Assembly: GCA_013397115.1 (NCBI GenBank)
Contig: VWZW01007179.1
Coordinates: 65,883-129,882 of the forward strand
Reading direction: 5' to 3'
DNA from: Edolisoma coerulescens
Lineage: Eukaryota; Chordata; Aves; Passeriformes; Campephagidae
Length of the DNA: 64,000 nt
Below the pieces are notes generated by a model. The model did not search any database, was not told the origin of the DNA, and worked only from the letters and a program-made list of their open reading frames with translations. Positions 10,775 through 23,400 of this stretch are shown piece by piece. Every line of letters starts with the position of its first letter. Position 1 is the first letter of the stretch. A program made the position numbers and the translations under genes.

Positions 10775-13700
10775 GTAACGTGGGACCCTCTCTCTGGTTC
10801 TGGGGCGTACAACACCATCGAGTGACTCAGATTTTGTCCCTAATTTGGACTCCTGGGCCGGCCTGGAGGATGGTGTCCTGATGCCGGCATGAGCAGGGCC
10901 TGACCATCTTCACACTCAAGTTCTTTTGGTGTCTCCTTGACTAAGGGCTTTCCCCATCAGTGGGATTTCAGCATTCGTTGTTCCTTCCTTTTTGAGATGT
11001 GCTGCTCATCTGTTTCCCTGTCTAACAGGGTCAGTAGTTCTCAGCCATTTTCTTGATAGTCATGGACTTCAGCGTCTTCTGAGTTTGGTCGGAACCTCAC
11101 GTTACTGGGAGACAGCTTTTCTATGGGTGCATTTCCTGTTTGTTTTGGTTTTTTGTTTCCAAAAGTCAGTTCTGCCTTAAGTTTTCTTGAACCTAAGTCA
11201 TTGAGGTTTCCTAGACCACTCAGGCACATTTTTCCCTTGTCGATTGGGTGCCACTTAACCCATTGAATTTTGGAAGTCTGTTGACCGTACTTGGCTGATT
11301 TTATGTGACCATTGTCTTTGAAGAAATGCCAATCCCAAATTAGGTAATTTCTTCACTAGGAGCTCTAATTTGGGCTTCTCTCTTTTTAACTGCCTTTTTC
11401 ACAAAAATATCTAGCTATATCTTTGATATCTCTTAATAACTCTGCAATTGTTTTTGAAACTGGCTAAAGCTTTCAAAGGTTATTAAAAGAGAGACATTAC
11501 AACAGCATATGTCATGTTTGTTTAGGGAGCCAGGCTCAAAATTTATTTCATAAGGTTGACAGATGCTACTAATGTGCTTTTGTGCACGCCTGGAGTAGCT
11601 TTAGCTCAAAGAGCTTTTTCTTTATGGGAATACATTTTGTCAGTCACTGCTTTTTGGCAGAATGCTTTTTGCCTTTGCAGTCAGATGTGCTTTTGTCATC
11701 TGCTTATGATACAAGTTCACTGGCTGCTCTGGGGATTTCTGTCCCAAGAAAAAAAGAATTAGGAGAGCAATTAATCCTAAGAACAAGTGTGTGAGAGTAT
11801 TCTTGTGGCAGTTAAATAATGTTTGCAAGTGTGTGGTAAATTTTAACAGCACTGTGGTCAAGCTGTTAATGAATGCCCTGCACTGTTAAAAACTTGTGTG
11901 ATACTTCAAAAGCTACTTTAAAACACTTTTCTTTCTGTGCATTTTGCAATATCCCCCTAAAAATCTTCTGTGAAGAGATCACATTTGTTTCTGCTTATTA
12001 TGGGTTCCATCTGACTCTTCTCAAAATCAAAGGAAACATCCCTTCTTGCCTCCCCGAGTAATTCTTTTATGTTTATGATGGAACCTGAAGTAAACTTTGT
12101 TTTTTTAATTTCTCAGCAGTGATGTCAGTGAGTCCTGACAGTAGCATGAGTAGGCAGGAACCAGAAGCAGCAATACAGATCATATTCTGTGTGTTCTGTG
12201 ACTAGCCCTGTCATGATTTTAATTTCCTAGGAACTGACTGAACTTAAATAACAATAATTTAGGGGATAGTTTCTTGTAACGCTTCAGATGCTGGAAGGAA
12301 TACAGAACTAGCACTGGGAGGATCTGTGTCAGTGCTTTGTCTTCTGCCATAAGCAAATGAATCCCATGGTGAATCCCGTGGATGTGTGTTTGTGACAGAT
12401 CTCTAGAATACAGAAATAAAAGGAGACACTGCAAGGACAAATTATGGAGCAAATTTAAAAGGATAAAAAGCAAGGGAAAGGTTGAGCTAGACTATTGCAA
12501 ACAGATGGAATTTTAGATGGTAGTCAGAACCGCTGGCTTGAATTCAGGTGTTGGATAGAAACACATCTGGGTCATAAGCCAGTTTGAAGGATCCCTTGAA
12601 GGGGTGAGCTATAGCATGAGTTGGGCTAGAGGCAGTGAAATGAGTTATGTCCCTGGAGAGAAAATCAAAAGAGATTTAGCTTTGTGATCTGAGCAAGCAC
12701 ATGGCACGGCTCCATTCTGGGGAAGATCTCTGTGGAGAGTTAGTTCATCCTTGATCTAGAGAAAGCAATATTAGTCAACAGATCTGACACAGCACAGTTA
12801 ACAGCTAACAGAACGGGAATCTTGCTCTGAAGAGAACATTCAGTGATTATTTGGAAGAATGATGTAAGAAATGGTCAAGCAATTCTTCCCAGCATTTGAT
12901 TTTGGTCAGATGCCTGGTTACCTATAGAATCTCTGCTGTGTTTTCTGTGTCCCTGCCCCAACAAACCCTTGTGGCTTTCACTGCTGCGAATTTACCCTGA
13001 GAAAGGCTAGTCAGTGCTATTTCATAATCAGACAGAAAGACTGGAGTTGAATGTCTTAGTGATCTGATTATTTACCCTTTTGGCTCATCAGCAGTAAGCT
13101 GAGCAGCTGGGGTATTCTTAATAGAGCAAGGGTTCAGGCCTGCAATTCAATCCAGTGTGCCTCTGATGGGGTAAAAATCAAGAATAAGATACTGGCTGAA
13201 TTTAACACTGAGAAATTTAAAATTTAGAGGAATTACATTGGGTTTCACTCTGATACAAACATGCAGTTTGTACACGTATACTTCTCTAGACTTAATTTGA
13301 GTAATCTAATGACTGCAGCAGTCAATACAAGTGAAGTCTGAGGCCAGAGTTTAACTTCAGATCTTCACAGTGCAGTGTTCCCCTGTGAAATAAATGTTGA
13401 TAACTCTTTGTGAAAGGTAAATGCCCCTTATCAGACCTTTATTGTGCAGTAATTGAGACTGACAAACAGATGCTGATTTTCAGATTGAGTAAGGTTTATT
13501 TAACACTTAAAACTTCTGCTATGCTTGATTCTGTCCTGTCACAGTGAAACTATTAAGGAAAATCACATTGCTAAAGTCAATTAATATCTTTGACAGGTCA
13601 TAATTTTGTTACAAATTTCTTGTGTCTCCCCTAATCTTGGAGTCTCTGACTGGTAGAAGAAGATATTTGGCAAATATGGAGTTACATTATCTATGGATAT

Positions 13701-14391
13701 CTTACCTAAATGCTTACCAAAATGGAAAGCCTAACTTTCCAAAGTGGAAATTCTCCTGAATTCCAGCTTTTATTTTGAGCAAATTCATGCACAACAGGAC
13801 TTCTGACATCTCTCCAATTAACAATTAAAGACCTCTTCATTCTCAAATACAAGTTCTTTTTGTTTGCCGTGAAGCCAAGGCACAGGATTTTGGCTCCAGT
13901 GGGCCTGTCAGGAGCTTGGTTCTTTATATCACAGCTAATACTGAAAAGTGTGGTGTAATGAACACATTTTTACCTTTTTCCTAAAGTAATGTTGCTATTT
14001 CCACAGTTTTAAAAGTAGGTTGCTTCTGATGTTGTTTGGAGAGAAGAGGAATATAAAATACATTTTCCTCAGTCCAAGAGATTTGAAAGGAGACTACACA
14101 GCTGCCAGTACCTGCTAATTATAGTATTTAATGGATATCCTTCTCCCCAGTCATCCCTGATCTTATATTTCCTTTCTGAGTGTCATTTTGAGAACAAAAA
14201 TTCCTATCCTCAAATTATCAAAACTGTAATTTATTACTTTCTTAGTGGCTTTATATTATAGCCTAATCCTGCCTCAGTGCCTGAAATCAAATTGCATCCA
14301 TTTTCTTGAAGAGTGGAATTTTCTGTGGATTTCACGATTTGTGAAGAAATACAACCAGGAGTGTAATTACCCTTCATCCTTTTCTCTACAG
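10775..14391 (+). other. PRKAR1B: PRKAR1B intron between coding exons 2 and 3 (3.6 kb)
   Basis: GT-AG intron, phase 0. It is AT-rich unique DNA. Open frames are short and match nothing I recognise. I see no repeat family or RNA gene in it. Confidence 0.88.
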
Positions 14392-14483
14392 GTTATTCCA
14401 AAGGACTATAAAACCATGACTGCTCTGGCTAAGGCCATCTCCAAGAACGTGCTCTTTGCTCATCTTGATGACAATGAACGAAG
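14392..14483 (+). CDS. PRKAR1B: PRKAR1B coding exon 3: start of CNB-A (residues 117-147, last codon split)
   Basis: The acceptor is TTTTCTCTACAG (AG at 14390-14391) and the donor is CGAAG|GTATGA (GT at 14484-14485). The 92-nt exon encodes VIPKDYKTMTALAKAISKNVLFAHLDDNER, then two bases of a serine codon completed in the next exon. This is the helical N3A motif that leads into the first cAMP-binding domain and contacts the catalytic subunit. KTMTALAKAISKNVLFAHLDD agrees with RI-beta (RI-alpha has AKAIEKNVLFSHLDD from memory). If the donor is ignored the frame runs 58 more bases into the intron and stops, which confirms the boundary. Confidence 0.97.
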
Positions 14484-17400
14484 GTATGAGGTGATTTATG
14501 ATTCGAGGGAATCCATAGCTCTGTGTGAGGACAAGAAATAAGATTAAATTTCAACTCAGGGTTCAGAACTGCTCTCACTGATGTGTTTGAGTCACGCTGG
14601 ATGCACCCTTGAACACACTTGTGGTATTATGACAGAGGGTGAAATCACAAGGTAAAAAAGGGAAAGAACAGATTAGAATGTATTCAGACATATTTAATGT
14701 TTTCAGAACAGATGGGCCTGATAAACTTTATTCTAGATTACTTAATTAGCTAAAGCAATCTCAGAAGCATTTGTCATTACTTCTGAAACTCAGGGAAGAC
14801 AGGTCAAGTGCTGAATGAGTGGGAAAGAAAAAGCATAATGTCTGTAGAGAGATGAAAGAGAATGACAGGTAAATTATTTTGTTCTTGGAAGAACTGGAAC
14901 AAACAAATTATGTACAAGCACCTAAAGGAGACCAAGGAGTTCAGTAACATCCAGTGTGACTTTTAAAGACTTAAAAATGTCTTTCCAGAGCTGATAGCAA
15001 GTTGTGCAGCTGGGGGAGGCACAAAGGAGGCCAAACAGCTCAACTTCCAGCAATGTTTTTGACATTAATGTTTATGATGGTTTCATAAAAAAATCCAGGG
15101 AAGTGTGTCTTCAGTGAAACCAGTGTGGAGTCTGTGCAAAACTGATGGAATTATACCAAACAGCAGTTACCACAGGTCCATCATTCCAATGGAAAGGTAA
15201 ATTGAAGGGGTTGTTCTGCTTTTCATCATTGTTGTCATTCGTAGCCTCGGTGGGACAGACTGTGGGTGTTGAATTTTTAGCTGACATGAAGATGGGAAGG
15301 GCTGCTATAACACTGGGAGACAAGGGCAGAATTCAGAATTATGCTGCCAGGTTGAAGGAATGTTCTAGTAAAAGCAGGATGGATTGACACTGAGCCAAGT
15401 GCAGACAAGTATTCCTTAGGCAGGAAGAACACCTTTACAACTACAAGACAGTTTTGCAGTTTTGGTAGTTCCTGGAAAAACTACATGGAGCTTGTTGTGA
15501 CTCGTGGTCTGAATAACAGTCACTAATGTCAAGCTTTTTTTGAAAATACCAATTTTTTACTGGGATAACTAAACAGAACATGCAAGATGTCCCAGTGTTG
15601 CAAGGATTTCAGCTGGAACACAGTGTCCAGTTTGAGCACTGCACTTTCAAGGATAAACAGCTGGAAGAAGTTCATGGAAGAGTGGTGGGAATGATCACAG
15701 GCCTAGATAACATCCCTGCTGAAGAAAGAATGGGATTGCTTGGCCTGCAGAATGAAAGCTGGGGCAGAGGGATGCAATAATAGCTTATAATTGCATGTGA
15801 ATAATGCTATATGAGGGATAAACTGCTCTGTGGGCCAGAGGGTAAAGAACAACAAATTTAAAGTGCAGTAGGAGAGAGTCAAGTCAGATCCAAGAAAAGG
15901 TCTCTGACTGCTTGGGTAGGCTGTGGAGTCTCCACCACTTGAGGCCATTAAGGACAGATTAGACTGTGGTCTGCCAGGAATGACAAGCATCAGTGCTGCC
16001 TTGCAGCAGATAAGGCTCAGTGAGGTCAGGAACTCCTCACCAGCCCCACTTTTCTGTGCTTCCATGGTTAGAAAGGACAAAAACTTTGTCTACGCTGACG
16101 ATTTTAGTCCTGGCAGAACATCAGCAGCACAGTCCTTCGGTGGGGCTACTCAAACACTTGCAGTCAAAGCACATTCCAAGAGTGCAAATTTTGCCCCCTC
16201 TTGCAGATGTTTACACAGTTTAATTACTTTGCAGTCTTAATGACATCATGTTAACATGCAGATTTCTGGAGTAATTAGAAGAGGATGAACCTTGCACATT
16301 TCTCCTAGGTTTTTCACCCACAGAGGAGAATTCTTGTGCAGAACTGCTGTAAATCCTGATTATACTGTCAGCATGCTGATGTGACAGGCACTGACAGGAT
16401 AGGTTTTAGGGCTGGAAAAAGGACATTTCTAGAATACATTATCAAAGTAGGGTGAGAGATAAAAACTGAAGGACAAATGCTTTTTCTTGCACTGTGCTGA
16501 TTGTACATCATGGTCATGGTCCCTCCTATCCATTCCCTGTGTTCTGTTTTCCTCTGTCCTGTCATGGATTTGTGTTAGGACTGAAGACACCTGCTCAGGC
16601 TCCCAGGTGTGTGCTGCAGGTGCATTGTAGACTCTGCTTTTGCAAACTATGGCTTGACCAGGTATATTCTGCCTCTGCTGTCAAAAGATTTAGGAGCTCC
16701 TGGGTTGTGCACTGGAGCATGTTCAGGTAGAGACCATTTCCCTGCTCAGGGATGTGTCCAGAGGCCTCCTTTGAGCCTCGTGATGAGCACAGCAGGCTAT
16801 TGCTGACATGGGGAAAAACAAAAGGAGCTCACAGAAGGCTGCATATTCTGCTCTGCAGACAAGATTGCAATGAAGGAATAAATTGACATCATGCTCTTAC
16901 CCTTGTCTGGTTGCATTTGTCAAGTGTGGAGAAGTCAGCACGTCAGAGCATAACATTGCCATCACTTCCAGTCTGCATCTTCTTAATGTACATATGTAGT
17001 TCAGTAAAGTAAGTGGTAAATTACTTCATTTGGGCCCTTGGAATGGTGGAAAGCTAGGTAAGGTTATTTTATTTTCTGTGCTGCAGTGGTGGGGTTTATT
17101 GGTTTGTGTTTTTTTTCCTCAGTGCTTTCTACACTGAAGATATTACCACTGTTTAATCTAATTTCATGTTGGACCAAAATGTAGGAGGTGCTCAGGTGGG
17201 GGAAGGATGGACTAGCAATTCTCATGCACAATGGATGACTCTTACATTTTTTCTTTCTTCAAAAAGATATTTATGTTAGCCTGCTCTGACTTTTGTTGCA
17301 CTTGCTGCTTGGCACCTGTGAAACTCAAACCCTTATTTATAAAGGCAGAGTCTTGTATATTATCTCTGTGTCAGATATTCCATATGGAGGGTTGATTGCA

Positions 17401-20400
17401 TGAGAAGCCATGCTGAAGTTAAGGTACATGAGTATCTTTTTGCACTGGTGTTGGAAGTACTTTTCTTCAAGTCTTATTTTAGATCACATCTTTTCCTGTG
17501 CCATGCTTCAAATGGGGCTGCCATCTATGTCCTACACACACACTGAGTCTCTGGTGTAAAATTATACTGAAAAGTGCAGTAAAAGGGAAATGTAACTGCA
17601 ACAGGACCAAAAGCATCAGAGCTGATTATCAGCAACTTTTGCCAAAATGTTCCAGAGTTGCTAACATTGCAAAGAACAGTGCAGCTCTGCAAAGTGACGT
17701 GGCAGTCCACTTTTTCTCATGGGACTTGGTTAAACCCTGGAGTAGGGTCCTGGTTCTCTCCACGCCAGTGGCAAAATGCCCATTACCTGAAGTGGGAATG
17801 TGCTTTGAGCTGTAAGGAGCTGCTGTTCTCATCTGAATAACCAGGAATGCACCGTTTGTCTTCAGCAGCCTGTGCTGTAGATTCTGATGGCTGGATGAGG
17901 GGAATTTCCCTTGCTGATCTTATCCCTCCTGGTTCTAATGAGATCTCACGATTCAGGCCCGTTCTGAAGATGATTTAGAGTTTGCATCAGCTTTCCCCCT
18001 TGCTTTGGTCGGTGCTGCCTGGGGGTTTTGCCCGGGGCTGAGGTTGGTGAGGTGCGGTGCTGCCTCCCCGCTGCTCTGGCTCTGCAGCCGCTGAAGGATT
18101 TCTGTCCATGCACAGATAGAATTACACCCATAACTTGGCAGCGTTCTGTTTCCTCTCCCACTCTTGGATATCCAGCAGATTAACGTCCTCCAAGGCCTCC
18201 TAGTTGTGAAATGGTGTGCAAAGTCGAAATTGGTGACAAGGGGCCAGTCTGAGTGATCTTTTTCTAACCTCTTCTGATTAATCTCTTCTAACCCCTCAGT
18301 GTAGCTATGAAGATTTTTTGTCATTCATCACGTAATGCTGGGATACAAGTACACCCACTTGGCTCTGCCGTGATGTTGAATAGTAAAGGGGAACCAAGAG
18401 GAAGAAATCATTCATTTTTTCTTCTGTGGATAAAAATAAAACGTAACTTTTCATGGTTTCATCGACAGGATGTTGTGTCTCTACTGGACAGGGCCAGCCA
18501 CTGAGAGGGGGGCGGTGAGGAAGTTCAGAGGTGAGCTGCTGTGGGGATGGAGGTTGGACCCAAAGCTGATGATGGCCAAAGAGGAGAAGGAAATATAACT
18601 GAAATAACCAGTAGGGGAGAGAGCAGAGCTGAGAGCAGCAGGAGTGTCCCTGCTGCTTCCAGGATGTCACCAGTGCCAGTCTTCTCTGCTGAGTCATGAG
18701 CCACATCTGTCAGTCCCTGTACAGAAGCTCAGTGGCCTCCTGGCCACATAAAGAAGTGGAACAGTTAAATGTTCACTGTATCTGTGTGTAAATGCTATGT
18801 CAAACTTGTTCATCAAGGAGTAAAGACAGTAGACAAATGTTTAGCTAATGTAATTTTTGGAAGCATTTATTACTAATGTACAGGCAGCTGTAAGGCTTGC
18901 AACGGCTTTCAGAATAATTTTGTGTATTTTATTACTTGCATTATTAATAAATTGGTTTCTTTGAACAGGGTAATGGTGTGAAACAGCTTTGAAAGCAAGA
19001 GGCACAAAATGGTATTTAATGCTTTTGCTAAAATGTTGAGCTATTCTAAAGGCACAAAAAAAAGTACCAACAAATGAAGTTGAAGACAAAACTTCTGTAT
19101 TTATTTCAGCAGTACACAGTGTTGCATTTACTCTTGTCTGTTCCCTGCATGGCAAAGGTGGGAGGATAAAGCACATTTTTTAACTCTTGTGCTTGTTGGG
19201 ACCAAGATGTAAAGATGAACATTGGCACTTTGCAGAGCAGGTTCCTCAGCCTACTTAGCATTTTTGTTGTCCTCAACTCTCCGTGTCCCCTGCTTGTTTC
19301 TTTAAATTTTTCACAACAATGGGATATTTTTGAGTCCTGCTTAGGATGTGACCACTGGAATCAGTGGATCCTTTCCTGCAAAAGTGCTACTTTGGCCGTG
19401 AATCCTCACCCTGTATTTATGCAGTTGGTCACCCCTACCCTAATATTCTTAGCTGTTGTGTCTTTATTGTAAGGATATTTATTTTCTCAGACTGCTTCTT
19501 CAATTTGTAATCATTTTACATCCTAAAGTTTTTTGAAGTGCTTGCAGCTCCTTTGCGGCAAGGTATTGTCTTCAAATTCAGAAAACACATTTTTCATCTG
19601 GGTCAGTAATGACTTGGGGTTTCTTTCAGTACAGGCATAATTTATCATGAGAAAAGTGGCTTTCCACAGCTAACACCTGAATTTTGGTTGTTGTGCTGTT
19701 GCTCTCATATTGAAATCTTCTTGAAGCTTCCAGTGATCAGCACATTTCAAGGGCATTATTATTGCTGTAAGCTTTATTCACTTCTGCATAATACCATGTT
19801 TTATTAAAGCACTGGCTGCAGGCCAGCTGGAAAGCCTCATATATGTGGAAGAAACCTAAGACGGCACCATTCAGGAGCAAGATATTTTAGAAACAGGATG
19901 CCACAGCTATGAGATATTCATTACACATCCTGTGTTTTCCTTGCATTTGTAACTTAACTCTTTTGTTAAGAAACAAACACAGATTTAGCTTCTGCCTGTG
20001 CTTCATACATGCCTACAGTGTGCAGAACAGTGCAAGGAAAATTCCCTTCCCACGATACTGCATTAGTGCTTCTGTACCTCCACATGTTGTGCTGAACACA
20101 CGTGGATGTTAAGGGGGGGATTTTTACTCTGACTGATGTAGGTGTCTGAGTTTGGTGCTCAGAACGCCTTAGAAAACTCAGGGTGTGGTTTCACCAGTGA
20201 TTTAAGCTGAATTCTAAGCTGGCACCAAAGGATGAAGTAACAGTGAGTGCCAAACCTTGGTTGCACATTCCTGTTGCTGTCATGGCCAGGTGAGCCCAGA
20301 GCAGCTCTCTGAAAAGTGATCCTGCCCTGCAGGGTTATTTTCAGTCGGAGCAGGTCCTTCCTCCCACCCCGTGCCTGGCTGCTGGAATGCTTTGGCAAGT

Positions 20401-23400
20401 GGAAGGAAGGAGTGGGCTGGGCAGGACCTCGCCTTTGGCCAGCAGCAGGGGCCCAAATCAAACTAAATGATGGCAAAACTGCAACTTTATTTCCCTTACT
20501 AGTTACTGGATAAGGCCAGAGGATGGAAATAGATGTGTGCAGACCTCTTTAATGAGCCTTGCCAAGAATGCCTGAGATGTTGAGCTAAACCACTCGGAAG
20601 ATGAGAGATGAAAAGAAAGAATAAGAGATGAGAGACAAATTGCACAGCGAGGCACGACAGAGTGGGGGCTGAGGGCTTTGTTGATCCATAACACGGCTTC
20701 CTTGCGTTACATTAGGATTTTTTGTGACCAGAGTTGGACAGGATTCTTCACCTTGCTTTTTGGGAACAGCAAAAGAGAGCTGCAGCATGATCCCCGTGTT
20801 GTGCAGATGCATCCGGTGAAGGTTTGTAAAGGCGTGAATGCCCCGCCTGTGCTGGAATTTAAGGGATTGTCAGCAGACAGTGCTAGCTGGGGGGCAGAGG
20901 AGCAGTGAATATGCAAGTTGTGTTATGCACGTGTAGCAGGTTCGGTACCCAAGAAACTGGTGCAAAACCACACTGGGTGGGAGATTCTTTTCTGATCATC
21001 ACTGGTATCGGATGATTGGCCTGTCCTGTGAATTCTGCTTGTAAACAACCAAAAAGTGGAAACTCAAATTTGCCAAGGCATGCTAAACAAAGCTTTTTTC
21101 CTTTGGGTAGCACCAAGGTGTTTTCCAGGTAAACTGCCTGGCAATCCAGCTTTTCTTGGTGCCTTTTGTGCCTTGTTTATGGCCTTGATTCCTCATGGTG
21201 TTTAAAAGTGTGTTGTTTAACTGCGAGTTGTTCCGTTGCCTTGCCGTGGATGTCAAAGGAACTATTCATGTATTTAAATGGAAGCACATTCAGTCTTGCT
21301 GAATTGGAGCTTGCCAATGAGGAATACTACTTAAACTAGAAAAAATTACGGATTTTGGAGACAAGAATCATCTGGCAGCAGGGATGGAAATGAAACCAGG
21401 TAGAGTTGCCCAGCCGTTTGGAAAATAAATGATCCAATTCTCCGTTGACGGATTAGCTGTTAATTTAGCACTGACTTTATTTTCCAGTACATCCATCTCA
21501 TTTGTCCAAGAATTATTGTCTTTAATTACCATTGTGGTGCCTGCAGGCAGCAGTCTTTAAATTAGTTATGCAAAGTTGTGCTCTCAGCAGTCATCAGGAG
21601 ATTGTATCTGCTTTGGTATCAATCCCCTCACAACAGCCTGACAGCATCAGCAGACTGTACTTTTTGTGATGTCAGCATTTGGCCTGGTAGGTAGGTTACT
21701 CTCTCAAACAAAACTAAAAGCACACACATTTGGTATTTATGGATATTTTTATCTCGAGAAACAAATGCTGTCAGTTCATAGCTTTTTAGGGGTTGTGATT
21801 CACCCTCAGTGTTTTGTTAGACAGTTTATATTCTTCATCACAAATACTGGCGGCGCCATGCCTAATGGTGGTTATTTTTAATTCTGCATAAAGCACTGGT
21901 TTACATATGGGCAGTATGTCACCCATTCTGAAAAACAGAGTTAAAGCAGAGAAGTTATTTACATAAATCCTTTTTAGATCTAGAAAAAATAGCCCGAGGC
22001 AAATAGTATTCATGCACGCTCGTGAAACAAACTTGAGTCTAAACTTATCTCTCTATATATAAAACAGAAAAATTATGACTACTGCTGAATTTAACAGGCC
22101 TTGTAAAATTTTTCTACTGCTGCAGTACACATGACCGTGCCTTTGTGTGCTTCTTTACACAACAATTAGCTGGCAGTGGCTCTGCAAATACATTGCTCAA
22201 TGCTAAGGTTTTCCAGAATTAAACACAAAGGTTGAATAAAAGAATGTCCACTCTTCTCAGCAAGTCTTTGTCTTCTGCACCAGAGCAGCTGGAAGCAGTA
22301 ATTTGTCTTTGTGCAGGGACGAACAAGGCTTTATTTCAACTAAAGCTCTTTAAAATGCTGCTTCCTTTCTTTCACCCCCCCCCCCCCCCCCCCAGAATGG
22401 TTGTAGGTAACCTGTCAACAGTTCCTCCTGCTCTCATGAGTCTTCATTAGGTGACTGGTTCTGCCCCCTTGCATGGCTTTGAGAGCCTGGTGTCTTCAAG
22501 TGAGGTGTGCCCGGTACCGGTACTGGAGGATCAACTCTGGGATTCAGTTGCTTCGTTATGCATTTAGAGGAGGATGTTCAAAGAGCTTAAAGGAACTGGA
22601 TATTCCCACTGATTGATGTGTAGTGGGAAGTGGATGTTTAACTCCTACAAGGTTCTCTTGAAAATCCTCACCTTGCATTCTGAGTGGTTAGACCCGTGCG
22701 TTTCCGCGGTGACATCTGCTCAGTTACACCGTGTTTGGAAAGGCAGCAACTGGCCTTCCAACAAAAAAATATCCTACAATACTGCAAGATTTAGTGGTGG
22801 GATTCTTTTTCTGTATAGAAAGAGAGAATTCAGCTCAACAACCAGATGAAATTTCTCTGTCATTCCAGAGCACTTAATGGGAACACCAAGTGTAAGTTAT
22901 TTGACTGTTAGGCTGCTAACACTCTTTTAATGAAAAAAAAAACCCTGACAAACCCAAACAATGATTTAGTTCTTGTTTTACAAGTTCCTTACTAAAGACT
23001 TTGACCTGAAGCACATCGCATCTTGTGAGGTAACAGCTGGTCTGTCATTGTCTTTGGAAAAAAGTAACAGTTGCTAAGATTTCGAGAAACAAAGATGGTC
23101 TTTGAATCAACTGGAACAGCTGTAAGAGACTGACACACCATGCACTGTCAGCTGCTAAATTCAGATATTCAGACTGCCCGACACGGGATACTTTAACCCT
23201 TTGGCACCACCAGATTCCTTTTCTCTCTGTTTTTCCCTTTTAAAGAAGGCAGAAAAAGAAATTGGGTTTTCAATTTGCTTTTTGCTTTCAGAAATTAAAA
23301 AAACCAAACAACCACCCCCTCCCCAAACTTTGTAGGGATTCTGGGGTTTTTTTGTATTTATTCAAGTTCTGATTTATAAATCATCCAAAGACATGCTTGT

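Noticed and set aside
20155..20240. CR1-like wording (CTCAGGGTGTGGTTTCACCA)
   Set aside because: It resembles the CR1 segment with GGTGTGGTCTCACCA but only about 40 bases fit and no flanking landmarks follow. Too weak to list as an element.
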